Positions 60,072 through 64,000 of a stretch of DNA of 64,000 nt are shown piece after piece. The notes beneath the pieces are model-generated. The model was given only the letters and a program-made list of their open reading frames with translations. It did not search any database and was not told the DNA's origin. Both the position numbers and the translations under genes were made by a program. The DNA lies in contig JAPTOF010000016.1 of NCBI GenBank assembly GCA_028554755.1, positions 5,679,001-5,743,000 of the forward strand, in the 5' to 3' direction. Source of the DNA: Cordia subcordata. Its lineage: Eukaryota > Streptophyta > Magnoliopsida > Boraginales > Cordiaceae. Within the stretch, counting starts at the first letter, position 1, and each line of letters begins with the position of its first letter.

Positions 60072-60319
60072 GGCACGGTGATTTGCATTCGGTGCTTGTG
60101 TGTTTTGATAGTTGTTTTTCTTGCTTTTTCTTTATAGTTTGTTTAGTTTTTACTTATTTCGTTTACTGATTATATTATCTTGTTTTAGTTCTCTTTGTTA
60201 GTTTAATTCAGCTTTTGACTTTACTTTTTTTTAGTAGACTTTTTAGGATTGTGGATTATTTGCTGTAGTTTAGGAATATTGAAGTGTTTGGGGGTTGAAG
60301 TGGCTGGAGTTAGGATAGT

Positions 60320-61599
60320 TTGTGCATGCTTGGTAGGAAATCCCTTAAGAATCCCCTAATTCCTCTTAATCCCGAACCTGAAAGAATCACTAGACGTTTC
60401 AGGAATTTAGGAGATCTTCCTGAGGAGATGGCCGATCCCAATCATCCTCATAATCCACCCAATCCCCCAATGAATCCCATTCCACCTCATGAGCACATTG
60501 GGCATCAAGCCCAAGCTCATTTTAGATAGGAACCCCGTAGACCAGGTCCACCTTTAGATGAGGAACCCACTCTTAGGCAATTCTTTCTCTCCGAAACATT
60601 TGAGCCTAATTCGGCTATTCAAATTCCAGGTTTGGGGGTACGAACTTCGAGATTAAGCCTAATATGTTGGCTATGCTTCCCTCCTTTTACGAGAGAAGCA
60701 ATGAGAGTCCTCTTGATCACATTACTAATTTTGTTGAAATGAGTTCCACTCTCCATGTTCCCAATGTCTCCCAAGAGGTCATACGTCTAAGATTGTTTCC
60801 CTTCTCTCTTAAGGATAAGGCTAGGACTTGGTTGCACTCCTTACCTAATGGGTGCATTACTACATGGGCTGAGCTTCAATCTAAATTCTTCCAGAAATTT
60901 TATCCCATGGCCAAGACAGCCGAACTTAGGACTGCCATCATGACTTTTTCCCAGCATGACTTAGAATCTTTTCATGAAGCTTGGGAGAGGTGCAAAGATC
61001 TTCTTAAACAATGTCCACACCATGGGTACGGCAATCATGACCTAATACAATACTTCTTTCGAGGTCTAAACGAACAAAATAGGATGATGGTCAATGCCGC
61101 CTCCGGTGGTGGTTTCTATCTTTTAAGACCAACTGAGGCATGGGAGAAAATAGAAATGATGGCTGAGAATTCATTTCAAAATTTTGCAATGGAAAGATCT
61201 AGTCGAGGGGGTAACAAGAGAAGTGTTAGTGAGGTTGGAATTTCTTCAGACTTACCCTCTAAGGTTGAGGCGTTAACAAATAAACTAGATCAATTCATCT
61301 TTTTGTCCATTTCATCTCAGAGTCCTAGGACTAGTTCTTCAAGTGCTTCCTCCGCCCCCTTAGTTGTTGAAGTTTGTGCATTATGCTCCGAGTCATCTCA
61401 TGAAACCCTAGCTTGCCCTTTAGCATCCCAATTTCCTGAATTCATGAAAGAGCAAGTGTGTGCCACACAAGGTTATTCTCGTGAGTATAATCCATACTCA
61501 AACATGTACAATCCGGGTTGGAGGGACAATCTGAAATTTTCCTGGAGACAAGGACAGCATGAGTCTAGTTCACATCCTCAAGTTCCACCTCAGCAGTGA
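60320..61599 (+). pseudogene. Athila-like gag relic
   Basis: A start region (ITRRFRNLGDLPEEMADPN) reads in one frame to a TAG at 60527. A frameshift near 60630 then leads to a 311-codon open frame (60664-61599) with the retrotransposon gag domain (ARTWLHSLP, FFQKFYP, ESFHEAWERCKDLL, YFFRGL). A CX2CX4HX4C zinc knuckle (CALCSESSHETLAC) is near its residue 240. A TGA in place of an Arg codon ends it. Gag would package the element RNA; this copy would not work. Confidence 0.85.
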
Positions 61600-61975
61600 C
61601 CCCGTCCGCAATATCCCCCAGGTTTCTATCAAGTCAATCAACCCCGTCTCACTAGTGCTCCTCAACCTCAAGCTTTACCTGCTCCCTCTAGTAGCCAGCC
61701 TCCTAGTAATGACATGATGAAGATAATGCAATTTATTCAGAATAAGCATGAGCATTGGCTAGCCAACAACAGAATTGGCGAGAAAATAGGCAAAGAAATG
61801 GCCAGTTTGAGGCACGATTAGACAGATTGCTATTCAATTGAGCATTAGAGACAACTAGAAATTTCCTTCTCAGCCGAAAGTAAACCCTAGAGTCCAATCT
61901 TGTTCCTCCACTGACACCACTTACCCTTCTCAGGCTCAAGCTAAAGCTGTCACCACTCTGAGGAGCGGTCGGGTA

Positions 61976-64000
61976 GTGGATAATAGGGTAGGAATTGACT
62001 CTGCAGTGTCTGCACCTAGTGGTCCTTACGAGTCTAGAGCCCAACATGGTAACCTTGTTGGGGGAAATTCTAGAGAGAGTCCTGTTGAGAGAAATGAGAC
62101 CGTTAGAGATCAGGGAGAGATTAGTACTTCCCGACCACATAGAGAGGGAAAAGAACCTATGGATAACTCCCATGCATCTAGAGATATAGAGCCTAGAGTT
62201 CCTTTTCCATCCACTTTAGAGAGACCTACATCTAGTGAGGATTTTAGGTTCTTCAAGATTTTAGAGCATCTCAAAAATCTTAAGGTCAATTTTCCTTTGA
62301 TAGATGCGATCATTTCCATCCCATCTTACTCTAAGTTCTTTAAGGATCTTTGTACAAGGAAACGTAGATCATCGACCATTCCTAAGAAGGTGAGGCTTAC
62401 GGAGAAGGTGGGTAGTATTTGTACTTCGGGCCTTCCGCCCAAGAGGAGTGACCCCGGAGCTTTCACCATTCCTTGTAGGATCCGTGAGATGCAAATTGAT
62501 CACGCCTTGTTAGATTTAGGATCTAGTGTGAATCTTATTCCCTATTCTGTCTATCAGCAGTTAGGCCTAGGTGAGTTGTCTCCCACGTATGTTACTCTTC
62601 AGCTAGCTAATAGATCTGAGTGTAGACCTAAGGGTGTGATAGAGGACGTTATGGTTCAGGTAGGTGAGTTCGTGTACCCTGTTGACTTCATAGTGTTAGA
62701 TATGGATTCGGGACACGACTCTAGACATTCTACACCCATTCTTTTAGGTCGCCCCTTCCTTGCCACCGCGGATGCCATTATCCATTGTAGGTTGGGGATA
62801 TTAGAGATGAAATTTGGGAATTTGAAATCCACTATGAAGGTTGCAGAGGCGGTGAATAGAGCTAGTATAGAAGAGGAGGATGGAGAAGAATGCTTTAAAG
62901 TAGATGTGATTGATTCTTGCATTGAGGATTTCATAGAGATGACTATGATGATGGAGATGATTTGAGGAAATTTGAGGAATTGATTTCTAGCTTTGATTTG
63001 GAGACCTTAGAAAAGAAATGTGTAGCTTCTACTTCCTTAATTGAGAGTCGTTTGATTAATAAGTCACTCAATGTTAATTCTTCTACTTCCATTTCTAGTG
63101 ATGTACTAATTGATGATGCTGAGTTTAAGTCCACCTTGGTTGAGCCCAGCCTTTCTTTAGAGCTTAAAACCCTTCCGGTTCATCTGAAGTATGCATTCCT
63201 AGGCTCTAGTGAGACTCTTCCGGTTATCATAGCTTCCGATCTTTCTAGTGAGAATAAGAAGCGTCTCTTAGAGGTCCTTAGGAAACATAGGAAGGCAATA
63301 GGGTGGAAGATTGATGATTTACAAGGTATAGACCCCTCTATTTGTATGCATCGTATTCACCTTGAAGATGGAGCCATTCCTTCTAGGGAGATGCAAAGGA
63401 GGCTAAACCCACACATGAGCGAAGTAGTTAGCAGAGATCATTAAGCTTTTGGATGCAGCATTATTTATCCGATCTCCGATAGTGAGTGGGTTAGCCAGTC
63501 CAAGTTGTCCCTAAGAAGTTCGGGATCACGGTTGTTGAGAATGAGAGAGGAGAGCTTATCCCTACACGCATTTCTACGGGATGGAGGGTCCAGTATTGAT
63601 TATAGGAAGCTCAACTCCAAAACTAGGAAGGATCATTTCCCATTGCCTTTTCTAGACCAAATTTTAGATAGAGTAGCTGGGCACAGCTACTATTGTTTTC
63701 TAGATGGCTATTCGGGATATAACCAGATCCCTGTGTTTCCCGAGGACCAAGAAAAGACCACCTTTACTTGTCCCTATGGCACTTTTGCTTATAGGAGAAT
63801 GCCCTTCGGTCTTTGTAATGCCCAGACTTTTCAGAGATGCATGATGGCCATTTTTAGTGATATGATTGAGAGACACTTAGAGATTTTTATGGATGATTTC
63901 GGTCTTTGGAGATAGCTTTGATGAGTGCTTGAATCATCTCTCTTTAGTCTTAGACCGATGTGTGGAGAAGAATTTAGTGTTAAGTTGGGAGAAATCCCAC
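61976..64000 (+). pseudogene. Athila-like pol relic (protease, RT)
   Basis: Protease region at about 62380-62860: ALLDLGSSVNLIPYSVY, the Athila form of the aspartic protease motif (DLGAS-like rather than DSG), and ILLGRPFLATADA. The frame stops at 62965. RT N-terminal text starts at 62962 in another frame (LPVHLKYAFLGSSETLP, IGWKIDDLQGIDPSICMHRI) and is broken near 63430. The RT core follows at 63595-63905 (DYRKLN, CFLDGYSGYNQI, MPFGLCNAQTFQ, FMDDF). Another frameshift comes near 63900. RNase H and integrase are beyond the window. Confidence 0.85.

Larger units (their letters stand above)
58363..64000 (+). mobile_element. Athila/Tat-type Ty3/gypsy retrotransposon, 5' part
   Basis: A 5' LTR, tRNA-Asp primer site, gag, protease and RT occur in order on the plus strand and run off the window end. 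It sits inside viral segment G. The five bases before the LTR (CCTTT) differ by one C-to-T change from the CCTCT of segment B at that site, so they may be the left copy of a 5-base target duplication. Gag and pol are broken by stops and frameshifts. Confidence 0.85.

Overview
The window looks like AT-rich nuclear DNA of a flowering plant, most likely a eudicot. The support is a seed-plant type hybrid proline-rich protein gene with plant-style TATA and AATAAA signals, many short inverted-repeat elements, CACTA-like and Mutator-like DNA transposons, a large block of endogenous plant pararetrovirus (Caulimoviridae), and a Ty3/gypsy element of Athila/Tat type with a tRNA-Asp primer site. I cannot name the species.

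Layout. 0-1 kb: the only convincing host gene, a small secreted 8-cysteine-motif protein on the minus strand. 1-32.5 kb: a gene-poor transposon layer. It holds a CACTA-like element (4.68-8.75 kb), many MITEs (some recurring as families), a probable solo LTR, a decayed 4-kb Mutator-like element (18.24-22.28 kb) with about ten copies of a palindrome near its ends, a LINE-like poly(A) tail, degenerate tandem repeats and several microsatellites.

32.5-58.36 kb: about 26 kb of endogenous pararetrovirus in seven segments (A to G) in mixed orientation. The order MP-CP-protease-RT-RNase H (ORF1), then a separate downstream ORF2, the short leader and the tRNA-Met primer site resemble florendoviruses. 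Segment B (35.66-43.27 kb, minus) is close to one whole circular genome opened at the ORF1/ORF2 junction, and its 415-codon ORF2 is uninterrupted. Segment C (plus) has most of ORF1 plus ORF2. A, D, E, F and G are shorter, deleted or inverted pieces. Three (ATT)n arrays sit at segment borders. A-C and D-G appear to be two virus sublineages that meet at the longest array. All ORF1 copies are broken, mostly by C-to-T type stop codons.

58.36-64 kb: an Athila-like retrotransposon has inserted into the RT region of segment G. Its 5' LTR, primer site, gag, protease and part of RT are visible, and it runs off the window edge. Apart from the gene at the left edge, the window is layered selfish DNA: DNA transposons and MITEs on the left, a pararetrovirus cluster in the middle, and a retrotransposon nested in the virus on the right.
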